The translations under genes were made by a program, and so were the position numbers. Source: Xaviernesmea rhizosphaerae (lineage in GTDB: Bacteria; Pseudomonadota; Alphaproteobacteria; Rhizobiales; Rhizobiaceae). Taken from it: DNA of 64,000 nucleotides. The notes beneath the pieces were generated by a model. The model was not told where the DNA came from and ran no database searches. It saw only the letters and a list, made by a program, of their open reading frames with translations. The stretch covers positions 1 to 64,000 of the forward strand of contig NZ_MKIO01000029.1 of the NCBI RefSeq assembly GCF_001938945.1, written 5' to 3'. Positions 53,723 to 61,472 of this stretch are shown piece by piece. Every line of letters begins with the position of its first letter. Within the stretch, counting starts at the first letter, position 1.

Positions 53723-54946
53723 CTAACGCAAATCCGGGGTATGGTCAAACAAGCGGCGGTGAACGGAGACGGCATAGGTGTCGGTCATGCCGGCAAGGTA
53801 ATCGCCGACATGGCGCGCCTTTGCGGGGATCTCCATGCCGGCGATCTGGTCCGCCCAGTAATGCTTCTCCATCTGCCCGGGATCGGCCATGAAGGCATGA
53901 TAGAGATCGGTAACGATGTCGGCTGCGGCTGCCCGCACCCGCATCACATCCGGATGGCGGTAGATCCGCGTCATCAGCAGCCGCTTGATCTGGCGGTCCG
54001 TCTCCGCCATCGCCGGGGAGAAGGTGGCGACCGCCCGATCGGCAGCCCGCACGTCGGACGCGGTCTCGGGCCTCAGCTCGCGCAGCCGGCTCTGGGATAC
54101 GGTGATGACATCCTCGACCATGGCGGTGATCTGCCGGCGCATGATCTCATGGGTGAAGCGCACTGGCTCGAGGTTTGGATAGCGCGCGCGCACCTCCGCC
54201 ATCAGGCCCGCAAGGAAGGGAATGTCTTCCAGCATGTCGAAGGTGAGATAGCCCGAGCGCAGGCCGTCATCGATATCGTGGGTGTTGTAGGCGATGTCGT
54301 CGGCAATGGCGGCGACCTGGGCCTCCAGGCTGGCGAAGCTGCCGAGCTCCAGATCGTGCTGGGCGCAATAATCGGTGATCGGCTGGGGCACCGGGCCCTT
54401 CATACCCTGCCCGTCCGCGCCCACCAGAGGGCCATTGTGCTTGACCAGCCCCTCCAGGCTCTCCCAGGTCAGGTTCAGCCCGTCAAACTCGGCATAGCGC
54501 CGCTCGAGCTTGGTGACGATGCGCAGCGACTGGGCATTGTGGTCGAAGCCGCCATAGGGTTTCAGCACCTCGTGCAGCGCATCCTCGCCGGTATGGCCGA
54601 AGGGCGTGTGGCCGAAATCATGGACCAGCGCCACGCCTTCGGCCAGATCCTCGTCGATGCGCAGGGCGCGGGCGAGCGCGCGGGCGATCTGCGCCACCTC
54701 GATCGTGTGGGTCAGCCGGGTGCGGTAATGGTCGCCATCGGCAGCGATGAACACCTGGGTCTTGTGCTTGAGCCGGCGGAAGGCGGTGGTGTGGACGATG
54801 CGGTCGCGGTCGCGCTGGAAGTCGGAGCGCGTCAGGCTCGGCTGCTCGGGATAGAGGCGGCCACGCGTGCGCCAGGGATCGGATGCGTAGCGTGCGCGCT
54901 CCGCCGAGCCGAAACCCAAAGCCTGCCGGTCCAAAGTCAAACCCAT
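53723..54946 (-). CDS. dgt: Deoxyguanosinetriphosphate triphosphohydrolase-like protein
   Basis: This 407-residue HD-domain protein hydrolyses dNTPs to deoxynucleosides and triphosphate in the type-2 dGTPase-like family. Metal and catalytic motifs are [10 protein letters not shown] and [15 protein letters not shown] near 75, [20 protein letters not shown] near 110 (HD) and [21 protein letters not shown] near 200. The ATG giving [13 protein letters not shown] is preferred: GGAG precedes it by 5 nt, while two upstream ATGs lack sites. The stop TAG is the first triplet of a repeat remnant. It is divergent from erpA. Confidence 0.93.
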   Translation of the reverse strand: MGLTLDRQALGFGSAERARYASDPWRTRGRLYPEQPSLTRSDFQRDRDRIVHTTAFRRLKHKTQVFIAADGDHYRTRLTHTIEVAQIARALARALRIDEDLAEGVALVHDFGHTPFGHTGEDALHEVLKPYGGFDHNAQSLRIVTKLERRYAEFDGLNLTWESLEGLVKHNGPLVGADGQGMKGPVPQPITDYCAQHDLELGSFASLEAQVAAIADDIAYNTHDIDDGLRSGYLTFDMLEDIPFLAGLMAEVRARYPNLEPVRFTHEIMRRQITAMVEDVITVSQSRLRELRPETASDVRAADRAVATFSPAMAETDRQIKRLLMTRIYRHPDVMRVRAAAADIVTDLYHAFMADPGQMEKHYWADQIAGMEIPAKARHVGDYLAGMTDTYAVSVHRRLFDHTPDLR

Positions 54947-55159
54947 AACGTCTCCCATTGACGACGATTTCATCGCTTCATACCTATAGGGCAGGCGCGG
55001 AAAAAGCCATGGGGCTCGCCCCCGCGCGGAAAGCCTCCTGCCTGTTTCGGCCCTGCGCCGCGCAAGGTTGAGGCTGTATTGAATATTTTTGATGACGTGC
55101 CCGTTCGCACCGCGCTTCCATGGTCGAAGCCGGACAGAGGCATGAGGATGTGAACCGCC

Positions 55160-55504
55160 ATGACCGAAGCCAGCACCCAGGCCAGCATCACCCTTTCGGA
55201 TTCCGCCGCGCGCCGGATCGACCAGATCCTGCGCAAGGAGCCGGACAAGACCGCCATGCGCGTTTCCGTCGAAGGCGGCGGCTGCTCCGGCTTCTCCTAC
55301 AAGTTCGATCTGGTCGGCGACGCCACCGAGGACGACATCGTCCTCGAAAAGAACGGCGCCCGCGTCTTCATCGACAGCCTGTCGCTCGTCTATATGGAAG
55401 GCTCCGAGATCGACTTCGTCGACAATCTGCTCGGCCAGTCCTTTCAGATCAAGAATCCGAATGCGGTCGCAAGCTGCGGATGCGGAACGAGTTTTTCGAT
55501 CTGA
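55160..55504 (+). CDS. erpA: Iron-sulphur cluster insertion protein (HesB/IscA/ErpA family)
   Basis: This 114-residue A-type Fe-S carrier has the three conserved cysteines in [13 protein letters not shown] near residue 40 and ASCGCGTSF at the C-terminus. It hands clusters to target apoproteins. Sequence alone does not separate ErpA from IscA; the stand-alone position, away from suf genes, and the length favour ErpA. It is divergent from dgt. A full RIME-like repeat starts 14 nt after the stop, and a terminator follows the repeat, so the repeat is probably in its 3' UTR. Confidence 0.92.
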   Translation: MTEASTQASITLSDSAARRIDQILRKEPDKTAMRVSVEGGGCSGFSYKFDLVGDATEDDIVLEKNGARVFIDSLSLVYMEGSEIDFVDNLLGQSFQIKNPNAVASCGCGTSFSI

Positions 55505-55518
55505 TGTCCATTCGGTTT

Positions 55519-55622
55519 TAGAGCATCAGACTGAAAATCGCACGCAGTCCGATGCTCTAATTTTTTGTTTTTGCATCGGATTTTTCCGAAAACCGGTCCC
55601 CACTTTTCGGTCCGATGCTCTA
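55519..55622 (-). repeat. RIME-like repeat, full copy (reverse)
   Basis: This 104-bp copy reads TAGAGCATCAGACTGAAAATC, then GTCCGATGCTCTAA, TTTTTTGTTTTTGCATCGGA, and the module A arm CTTTTCGGTCCGATGCTCTA. It is in the intergenic space of the convergent erpA and cls genes. Its head points away from cls, not erpA. Confidence 0.92.
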
Positions 55623-55629
55623 GCGTTTC

Positions 55630-55663
55630 AAGCCCGCCGGCGCCTCCCGCCCGCGGGCTTTTT
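55630..55663 (+). terminator. Rho-independent terminator of erpA, beyond the repeat
   Basis: AAGCCCGC and GCGGGCTT form an 8-bp stem around a 15-nt GC-rich loop, followed by TTTG. erpA transcripts ending here would include the whole RIME-like repeat. Confidence 0.75.
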
Positions 55664-55667
55664 GCGA

Positions 55668-57131
55668 TCAGAGATAAGGTGAACCCAGCCAGAAGATCCG
55701 GTTCAGGAGCCGGGTGGCGAAGGGCTTTTGCGAAAGCTGCTCCAGCGTGACGGGCAAGGCATCGGCGATCGCCTTGTCCACCCGCGCTTCCAGCGCCTGC
55801 GCCATCTCCCTGTCGAGGATCTCCAAATCGACCTCGAAGTTCAGGCGCAGCGAGCGCGGATCGAGATTGGAAGAGCCGGCATAGGCCCAGCGCCCGTCGA
55901 TGGCGAGCAGCTTGGTATGGTTGAACGGCCCCTGCGCCCGCCAGACGCGGCAGCCGCCTTTCAGCACCTGATCGAACTGCGCCTGCATGGCCCTGTCGAC
56001 AAGCTGCAGATTGTTGACGGCGGGAACAACGATATCGACCGTGACGCCGCGCAGCGCCGCAGTGACCAGGGCGCTGATCAGCTCGCGATCCGGCAGGAAA
56101 TAGGGCGACATGATGCGAATCGAGCGCCGCGCCACCGAGAAGGCGCCGATCAGCATCTTGTGGTTCGACTCGTTCGCCTTGTCGGGGCCGGAGGGCACCA
56201 CGCGCAGAATGGTCGGCGCATTGGGCACGGCTTCCCGCGGCAGCGTCAGGGTCCAGGCGGGACCTGCCAGCGTCTCGCCGCTGGAAAACAGCCAGTCTTC
56301 CGCCGCCACCTGAAACAGGCTGGCGACCACGGGGCCCGTAAGCTCGAAGTGGGTGTCGCGGGCCTGATCGTCACCGGAAAATTCGCGGGTGAAGCCGGCA
56401 CGGATGTTCATGCCGCCGGTAAAGGCGGTTTCGCCATCGACGATCAGGATCTTGCGGTGGGTGCGCAGATTGGCATAGGGCAGCCGCAGCCCCATGACGA
56501 TATTGCCGTTGAAGGTTTTGACGGTCACCCCGCCATCGCGCAGCGCCTGCACGATGCTTGGCACGGAATAGCGCGCCCCCACGGCGTCGATCAGTACCCG
56601 CACCTCCACGCCGCGCGCTAGTGCCGCCTTCAGCGCCTCGACGAAACGCAGGCCGACGGGGTCGCGGTCGAAAATATAGGTTTCCAGGAGAATGGAGCGC
56701 CGCGCCGCTGCGATCGCCGCCAGCATGCGCGCATAGGCGGCGTCGCCGCCATCGAGCAGCGTGATGCGGTTTCCGGCATGCAGCGCGTGGCGGCTGACGC
56801 GGTCGCCGAGCAGGGTCAGCGCGCCGAAGCGGTGGCCATAGGCGTCCTCGATCGCCGCGCGCTCCACCAGAAAGCCATCGAGCCCGTCAGCCCGGGCCCA
56901 GCGCATATTGTCGCGCAGCTGGCCGATGGAGGAACGGCGCATGCGGTTGATCCCCGCCACCGCATAGATCGCCGCGCCCAGCACCGGCGAGAGGATGATG
57001 ATGCCGACCCAGCCAAGCGCCGCGCGCACCTCCTGCTTGGTCATGGTCGCGTGAACGGCGGCGGGCACACCGAGCACGACGGAAAGGACGGCAAGGACAT
57101 GCGGCCAGTAGGTCTCGAACAAGAGGATCAT
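55668..57131 (-). CDS. cls: Cardiolipin synthase
   Basis: This 487-residue membrane phospholipase-D-family enzyme makes cardiolipin from phosphatidylglycerol. It starts at MILLFETYWPHVL; codons further upstream are not coding in character. Two N-terminal membrane segments (about residues 5-25 and 35-55) precede two HKD catalytic motifs: HRKILIVDGETAFTGGMNI near 225 and HTKLLAIDGRWAYAGSSNLD near 405. The loop SVPSIVQALRDGGVTVKTFN and the C-terminal membrane-proximal FEVDLEILD are typical. It converges with erpA. Confidence 0.95.
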   Translation of the reverse strand: MILLFETYWPHVLAVLSVVLGVPAAVHATMTKQEVRAALGWVGIIILSPVLGAAIYAVAGINRMRRSSIGQLRDNMRWARADGLDGFLVERAAIEDAYGHRFGALTLLGDRVSRHALHAGNRITLLDGGDAAYARMLAAIAAARRSILLETYIFDRDPVGLRFVEALKAALARGVEVRVLIDAVGARYSVPSIVQALRDGGVTVKTFNGNIVMGLRLPYANLRTHRKILIVDGETAFTGGMNIRAGFTREFSGDDQARDTHFELTGPVVASLFQVAAEDWLFSSGETLAGPAWTLTLPREAVPNAPTILRVVPSGPDKANESNHKMLIGAFSVARRSIRIMSPYFLPDRELISALVTAALRGVTVDIVVPAVNNLQLVDRAMQAQFDQVLKGGCRVWRAQGPFNHTKLLAIDGRWAYAGSSNLDPRSLRLNFEVDLEILDREMAQALEARVDKAIADALPVTLEQLSQKPFATRLLNRIFWLGSPYL

Positions 57132-57431
57132 GGGCGCTGATAATAGGGCGCGCCCGTGACAGCGCAATGCACGGCGCGTCTTGTGCATCGCAACCGTTGC
57201 GCCGCGCCCTGCCCCGAAACATTGCCGTAAGCGGACCCGGCCCGGCTCCCTCCGACCCGAGACACGCAAAAAGCGGCACTTTCCCCCGGGTTTTTTACCG
57301 CGCCTGCGCGAAAGCCCTGCGCAGGACGGCCGGCGCGGCTATAAGGACGGGAGCCGGCACGTTGCCGATCGTTCTGATGAACCGCGATCCGGCGGATGCC
57401 GGCGGGGTTTTGCGCATGCAAGGAGCCGCCG
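57132..57431. other. Divergent region between cls and xth
   Basis: This is a 300-bp region with no gene. It should contain both promoters. The only notable sequence is CCCCCGGGTTTTTTACC near 57283-57299, and I see no clear boxes or operators. Confidence 0.4.
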
Positions 57432-58229
57432 ATGGAGATCGCCACCTGGAACATCAATGGCGTGCGCGCGCGCATCGAGACGCTGGTCGCCTGGCTGAAG
57501 GAGGCCGGGCCCGACATCGTCTGCCTTCAGGAAATCAAGACGGTGGATGAAGGCTTCCCCCGCGGCGAGATCGAGGCGCTCGGCTATCATGTCGCCACCC
57601 ATGGGCAGAAGGGCTTCAACGGGGTCGCCATTCTCTCCAAGACGACGCCGGACGAGGTGACAAACGGCCTGGCCGGCGACCCGGAGGATCCGCAGTCACG
57701 CTTCCTCGAGGCGGTCTATTCCATCGAGGGCGGCGCCTTGCGCGTCTGCGCGCTCTATTTGCCGAACGGCAATCCTGTCGGCAGCGAGAAATATCCCTAC
57801 AAGCTCGCCTGGATGGAGCGGCTGCATCGCTTCGCCGAGAGCCGGCTGGCGCTGGAGGAACCGCTGATCCTCGCCGGCGACTACAATGTCATCCCGCATG
57901 GCCATGATTGCTGGAACCCGGAGGTCTGGAAAGACGATGCCCTGTTCCTGCCGCAGACCCGCGCCGCCTTCCAGGCGCTGGAGGGCCTCGGCCTGACGGA
58001 TGCCGTGCGTGCCACCTCCGACGCCACAGGGCTCTATACGTTCTGGGATTATCAGGCCGGGGCCTGGCCGAAGAATTACGGCATCCGCATCGATCATCTG
58101 ATGCTGTCGCCAGAGGCCGCTGACCGACTTCTCGAGACGCGGATCGACAAGCATGTGCGCGGCTGGGAGAAACCGTCGGACCATGTCCCCGTCATCGGCC
58201 GTTTCGATTTTCGCTTTCGGGAGCGGTAG
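57432..58229 (+). CDS. xth: Exodeoxyribonuclease III
   Basis: This 265-residue AP endonuclease and 3'-5' exonuclease of base-excision repair starts MEIATWNINGVRARIE, with GGAG close upstream. Endonuclease/exonuclease/phosphatase motifs are IVCLQEIKTVDEGFP (catalytic Glu near 34), PLILAGDYNVIPHGHDCWNP (Asp and Asn near 150), LYTFWDYQAGAWPKNYGIRIDHLMLS and KPSDHVPVIGRFDF (Asp-His). It converges with exoR, and the 136 bp between the two stops contain no strong terminator. Confidence 0.95.
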   Translation: MEIATWNINGVRARIETLVAWLKEAGPDIVCLQEIKTVDEGFPRGEIEALGYHVATHGQKGFNGVAILSKTTPDEVTNGLAGDPEDPQSRFLEAVYSIEGGALRVCALYLPNGNPVGSEKYPYKLAWMERLHRFAESRLALEEPLILAGDYNVIPHGHDCWNPEVWKDDALFLPQTRAAFQALEGLGLTDAVRATSDATGLYTFWDYQAGAWPKNYGIRIDHLMLSPEAADRLLETRIDKHVRGWEKPSDHVPVIGRFDFRFRER

Positions 58230-58365
58230 CTGCGGCGGGCCTTTGCGCCACCGTCGTCCCGGCCGCAACCTTGGCCTGCCGGGATAAGCCCTGACCACGA
58301 CATCCTGATGCCGTCGCCCTCATGCGGAGCATAGCCTGACCGCCTGCCTCACGTCGGCGGCGGTC

Positions 58366-59172
58366 TCACTCCGGGTCGTTGTCCGAGGTCTGGATCGTCT
58401 GCGCCATAGCGATGGCCTGGCGACGATCGTTTTCGCCGGCCAGCGAGAAGGCCTGTTCCTGCATCTGCTGCAGCCAGGGCCGGTCCTTGGGCGAACATTT
58501 GTCGAGCGCGGCGGTCATATAGGCGAGCCCGCGCGCCGTCTGCCCTTCCTGGAAGATGACATTGCCGAACACGCCCATGGCACCGACATGCCCCTTCTTG
58601 CGGGCGCGGTTCAGCCATTTCTTGGCCTGCTGGACATTGGTGGTGCCGCTGTCGCCGTCAAGCAGCATGCGGGCGAGCTGGAACTGCGCCTCCGGCACGC
58701 CGAAGGTCGAAGCGGCCTGGAAATAGAGCTGGCGGGCCTGGTTGAGGTCGCGCTTGATCGGGGTTCCGGGAATGCCGCGGCGGTAGTAATTGGCAAGCGA
58801 GATCAGCGCATTGACGAAGTAGCCGGTGTCTTCGGAACCGGGCTCGACGCCCTTCTCGGCAATCTCGCTGTAGATCTTGAAGGCTTCGAGGTCGTTTTCG
58901 GCGACGCCGTCGCCATAGGCATACATATTGGCAAGCGCCCAGCGCGAGGCGGTATGGCCCTGCTCGGCGGCATAGCGATAGGCCTCGACCGCCTCGTCCT
59001 TGCGGCCGTTCTTGTAGGCCGAGAAGCCGAACTTGAACAAGGCGAAGGGGCCGGACTCCTTGGAGACCCCGGCATCGGGATCGAAGGCGTGAGCACGCTG
59101 AACCGGACCACAAACCGCCAGCGCCATACTCACCACCAGAAACGTCAACGACCTGTAGTCTTTTGCGACCAT
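58366..59172 (-). CDS. exoR: Periplasmic exopolysaccharide regulator ExoR
   Basis: This 268-residue exported protein has a signal peptide (TFLVVSMALAVCGPVQRAHA, mature start near FDPDAG) and a series of Sel1-like helical repeats: YKNGRKDEAVEAYRYAAEQGH, ASRWALANMYAYGDGVAENDLEAFKIYSEIAEKG, NQARQLYFQAASTFGVPEAQFQLARML and NVQQAKKWLNRARKKGHVGAMGVFGNV. Length, repeats and start match rhizobial ExoR, which binds and restrains the ExoS sensor of the ExoS-ChvI system and so controls exopolysaccharide, motility and host entry, with proteolysis of ExoR as the switch. exoS and chvI are not in the window. A perfect 16-bp palindrome lies about 80 bp upstream. Confidence 0.95.
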   Translation of the reverse strand: MVAKDYRSLTFLVVSMALAVCGPVQRAHAFDPDAGVSKESGPFALFKFGFSAYKNGRKDEAVEAYRYAAEQGHTASRWALANMYAYGDGVAENDLEAFKIYSEIAEKGVEPGSEDTGYFVNALISLANYYRRGIPGTPIKRDLNQARQLYFQAASTFGVPEAQFQLARMLLDGDSGTTNVQQAKKWLNRARKKGHVGAMGVFGNVIFQEGQTARGLAYMTAALDKCSPKDRPWLQQMQEQAFSLAGENDRRQAIAMAQTIQTSDNDPE

Positions 59173-59646
59173 CGTACCCGTGTTCTTTCCTACACCCGCT
59201 GCCGCGGCGCCTGTCCGCCCGCGTCAACGTCCCCGCACGTGCCGTTCCGTCAAGCCGGATATCCGGCTCAAGGATCGTCCTCTCCTCTCGAAGAAGCTTA
59301 TTGGCATCGCATTCCGGCGAGACTGGGGCTGTCTTTGGCGCTAAACCGCGCGCCGCCCTTCATCAACACCTTCACCATCTCACGCAACAGCTTGACCGAC
59401 TTCGATCTTTTTCCAATCCGCCCGGATGCCCGAAAGCATCGTGTCCCCCGGCGGCTGGCTGTCCTTTTCACGGTCGATCCTGCATTCCCGCAAGATGACC
59501 GCCGTCGATCCTGACTGCGTGCTCTGTTTTTGTGGCGGGAAATGGACAAAATCCAGCGCGGAAAATCTGCTCTGGAGCTTAAGCGCGACGTGTTGCTGAA
59601 TCATCACAAGCGCGCGGGCCAAAGCCGCATGGATTCACGCAAAATT
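59173..59646. other. exoR upstream region with a perfect 16-bp palindrome
   Basis: No gene is supported in this 474-bp stretch. AGCCGGATATCCGGCT at 59253-59268 is a perfect palindrome without a spacer, 81-96 bp upstream of the exoR start, so it is better suited to protein binding than to an RNA hairpin. An open 83-codon frame on the minus strand has no family resemblance. Other promoter elements are not clear. Confidence 0.5.
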
Positions 59647-59670
59647 AAGCCCGGCACGAGGGCCGGGCTT
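59647..59670 (-). terminator. Rho-independent terminator of the FadL-type gene
   Basis: On the minus strand AAGCCCGGC and GCCGGGCTT form a 9-bp stem with a 6-nt loop, followed by AATTTTG, about 34 nt after the stop. Confidence 0.85.
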
Positions 59671-59703
59671 GTTCTTGGAAAGGTTTGGAAGGAGCGGTTC
59701 TGT

Positions 59704-60915
59704 TCAGAACCTGACCTTGACGGAGGTGGAGATGGCGCCGACGAAATCATTGTCGAAGGAGTATTTCACCTCATTGCCATAGACGCGGCCATTATATTCC
59801 TTGGCGCCGGACTCGCCGCTCGTCAGGATGCCGACGACACCGGCCAGACGGAACTCGACATTCTTGGTCGGCGTGTAGGAAACGCCGGTACCGAGCGTCC
59901 AGCTGTCGGTCTGCGAGAGAATGCCCGTCGAGGTGCCGCGGTCCCAGGTCAGCGAGACGGCGCCGGACCATTGTTCGTTGAACTTGTGGCCGATGCCGCC
60001 GGAGACGGTCCAGCCATCGCGGTAGAGCAGGTCAAGCGAGGTGATCTGCGTGGCAGGCGAGCAGCTCGGAACGCCCTTGACGCAGAACGGGATGGTCTGC
60101 AGCTGGCTCCAGTCGGTCCATTTGACCGAGCCGAAGGCCAGCCAGTCCGGGGCGATGCCGGTCTGCAGCTTCAGCTCCAGCGTGTCCGGCATTTTCTGGC
60201 TGCCATAGACGTCGAAGACGCGGCCATTGACCTGGCTGAGATCCAGCGTGCCGGTGATGTCCTTGAGGTTGACCTCGCTGTTATAGACGAGGCTCGCCCG
60301 CATGGCATATTCGGGGATCTCATAGGCCACGCCCGCGCGCCAGCCCCAGCCGTCGCCCTTCAGGTCTAGACGGCCGACGCCCGTTCCCGGCACCGCGAAA
60401 TCCGGCGCGACGAGGCGCTCCTTGAAGCCCTCGACCTCCTGGTAGAAGGCGCCGCCGATCAGGCGGATCTGGCCCGGGCCCATCGCCCATTTATAGGAGC
60501 AGGTAGCGGCATAGTTGTCGCTGGTGACCTTGGTTTCGATATTGTCGTTCGCGCCCACCCAGTCGGCGCCTGGCTTGGAATGGATGCCCCAGGGCTGCGA
60601 ATAATCGACCATGCAATCGACGCCTTCCCAGCCGGCCTTCAGGCCGACGCGCGGCACCCAATAATCCGGCGAGTCGGTGACGGAGGTCTTGCCGCCGCCG
60701 ATGCCGTTCGAGCCGAGGCCGTTCAGCCGATTGGTGTCGACCGCATCCTTGTACTTGCGCTGCGGGCTGACATAGGTCGTGGTCGCCTCTGCGGCATAGG
60801 TGCCGGGGTCGAACAGCAGATCAATGTTGTATCCACCGCGCTCCAGTCCCCCGGCCTGCGCCCCCGTGGCCAGCATCATCGATACAAGCAACGTTCCAGT
60901 CAGTCTCGTCTTCAT
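59704..60915 (-). CDS. OmpP1/FadL-family outer-membrane protein
   Basis: This 403-residue outer-membrane beta-barrel starts MKTRLTGTLLVSMMLATGAQA (signal peptide, cleavage near 21), with GGAGG about 10 nt before the ATG. The mature N-terminus GGLERGGYNIDLLFDPGTY and repeated alternating beta strands (WRAGVAYEIPEYAMRASLVYN, WTVSGGIGHKFNEQWSGAVSLTWDRG) fit the FadL family, which takes up fatty acids and other hydrophobic compounds. The C-terminal VKVRF ends in the aromatic residue needed for barrel assembly. Two short disulphide-capable Cys pairs are present (CMVDY/CSYKW and CVKGVPSC). Substrate is unknown. It lies between exoR and valS with its own terminator. Confidence 0.9.
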   Translation of the reverse strand: MKTRLTGTLLVSMMLATGAQAGGLERGGYNIDLLFDPGTYAAEATTTYVSPQRKYKDAVDTNRLNGLGSNGIGGGKTSVTDSPDYWVPRVGLKAGWEGVDCMVDYSQPWGIHSKPGADWVGANDNIETKVTSDNYAATCSYKWAMGPGQIRLIGGAFYQEVEGFKERLVAPDFAVPGTGVGRLDLKGDGWGWRAGVAYEIPEYAMRASLVYNSEVNLKDITGTLDLSQVNGRVFDVYGSQKMPDTLELKLQTGIAPDWLAFGSVKWTDWSQLQTIPFCVKGVPSCSPATQITSLDLLYRDGWTVSGGIGHKFNEQWSGAVSLTWDRGTSTGILSQTDSWTLGTGVSYTPTKNVEFRLAGVVGILTSGESGAKEYNGRVYGNEVKYSFDNDFVGAISTSVKVRF

Positions 60916-61357
60916 GCGTTCCAATCCTCCCACTGTGATGCCCGGTGCGACAGCAGCCCGAGATCCCTCCCGTCTCCCGGACTGCTGCTACAGGTCCGCC
61001 GCATCGAACTTGCCGTTGCAGCCTAAGCGCTGGAGAGGTTCATCATCAAGTCATTGACCCAGCTCGGTTTTTGACCGGAAGCTTCGATTTTTGACGTAAC
61101 TTGGCTATCGCACTGCCGAAATCGGCGGCTGTATGGAATTCTGTTCCACGGGACTTGCCTCAGGCGTGATCCGGCGAAATGAAATTCCCAAAATTGCCAC
61201 AGATGTCACATTGTCACCACATCTCGCATTTTTGCCTCAGCTTATGAATAACGGCGCGCCCAGCGCGCCGAAGCCGTCAGCGAGGGGTGCGACGGGGCGC
61301 CCTTCTCCCCATGAGGCTGCGCAGGCGCGTAGGGCGATTCCCCTGCGGGCGGACGCA
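60916..61357. other. Long upstream region of the FadL-type gene
   Basis: No gene is seen. It contains three TTGAC words (61054, 61071, 61091), the last two within direct copies of AGCTCGGTTTTTGAC/AGCTTCGATTTTTGAC, and AGATGTCACATTGTCACC followed by ACATCT (61201-61224), which has 6-bp inverted ends and a repeated TGTCAC. These look like binding sites for regulators of the FadL-type gene, 140 to 310 bp from its start. None can be tied to a known factor. Confidence 0.35.
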
Positions 61358-61393
61358 AAAAGGCCGGCCGGAGCATCCCTCCGGCCGGCCTTT
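61358..61393 (-). terminator. Rho-independent terminator of valS
   Basis: GGCCGGCCGGAG pairs with CTCCGGCCGGCC around a 5-nt loop. On the minus strand TTTTTGCG follows. It begins about 80 nt after the valS stop. Confidence 0.85.
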
Positions 61394-61472
61394 CCGCACT
61401 GTTTCGATGACATCCCTGCCTGACGATGCCCCGCCGCCGCCCGGGCGAAGGAGCAGAGGCGGCACAGGTGCC

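Noticed and set aside
58366..59172. Calling the Sel1-repeat protein only a generic TPR/Sel1 protein
   Set aside because: Length, signal peptide and repeat pattern match rhizobial ExoR specifically.
59298..59549. 83-codon minus-strand frame upstream of exoR
   Set aside because: Basic, Arg/Ser-rich composition with no motif; better explained as non-coding leader or promoter DNA.
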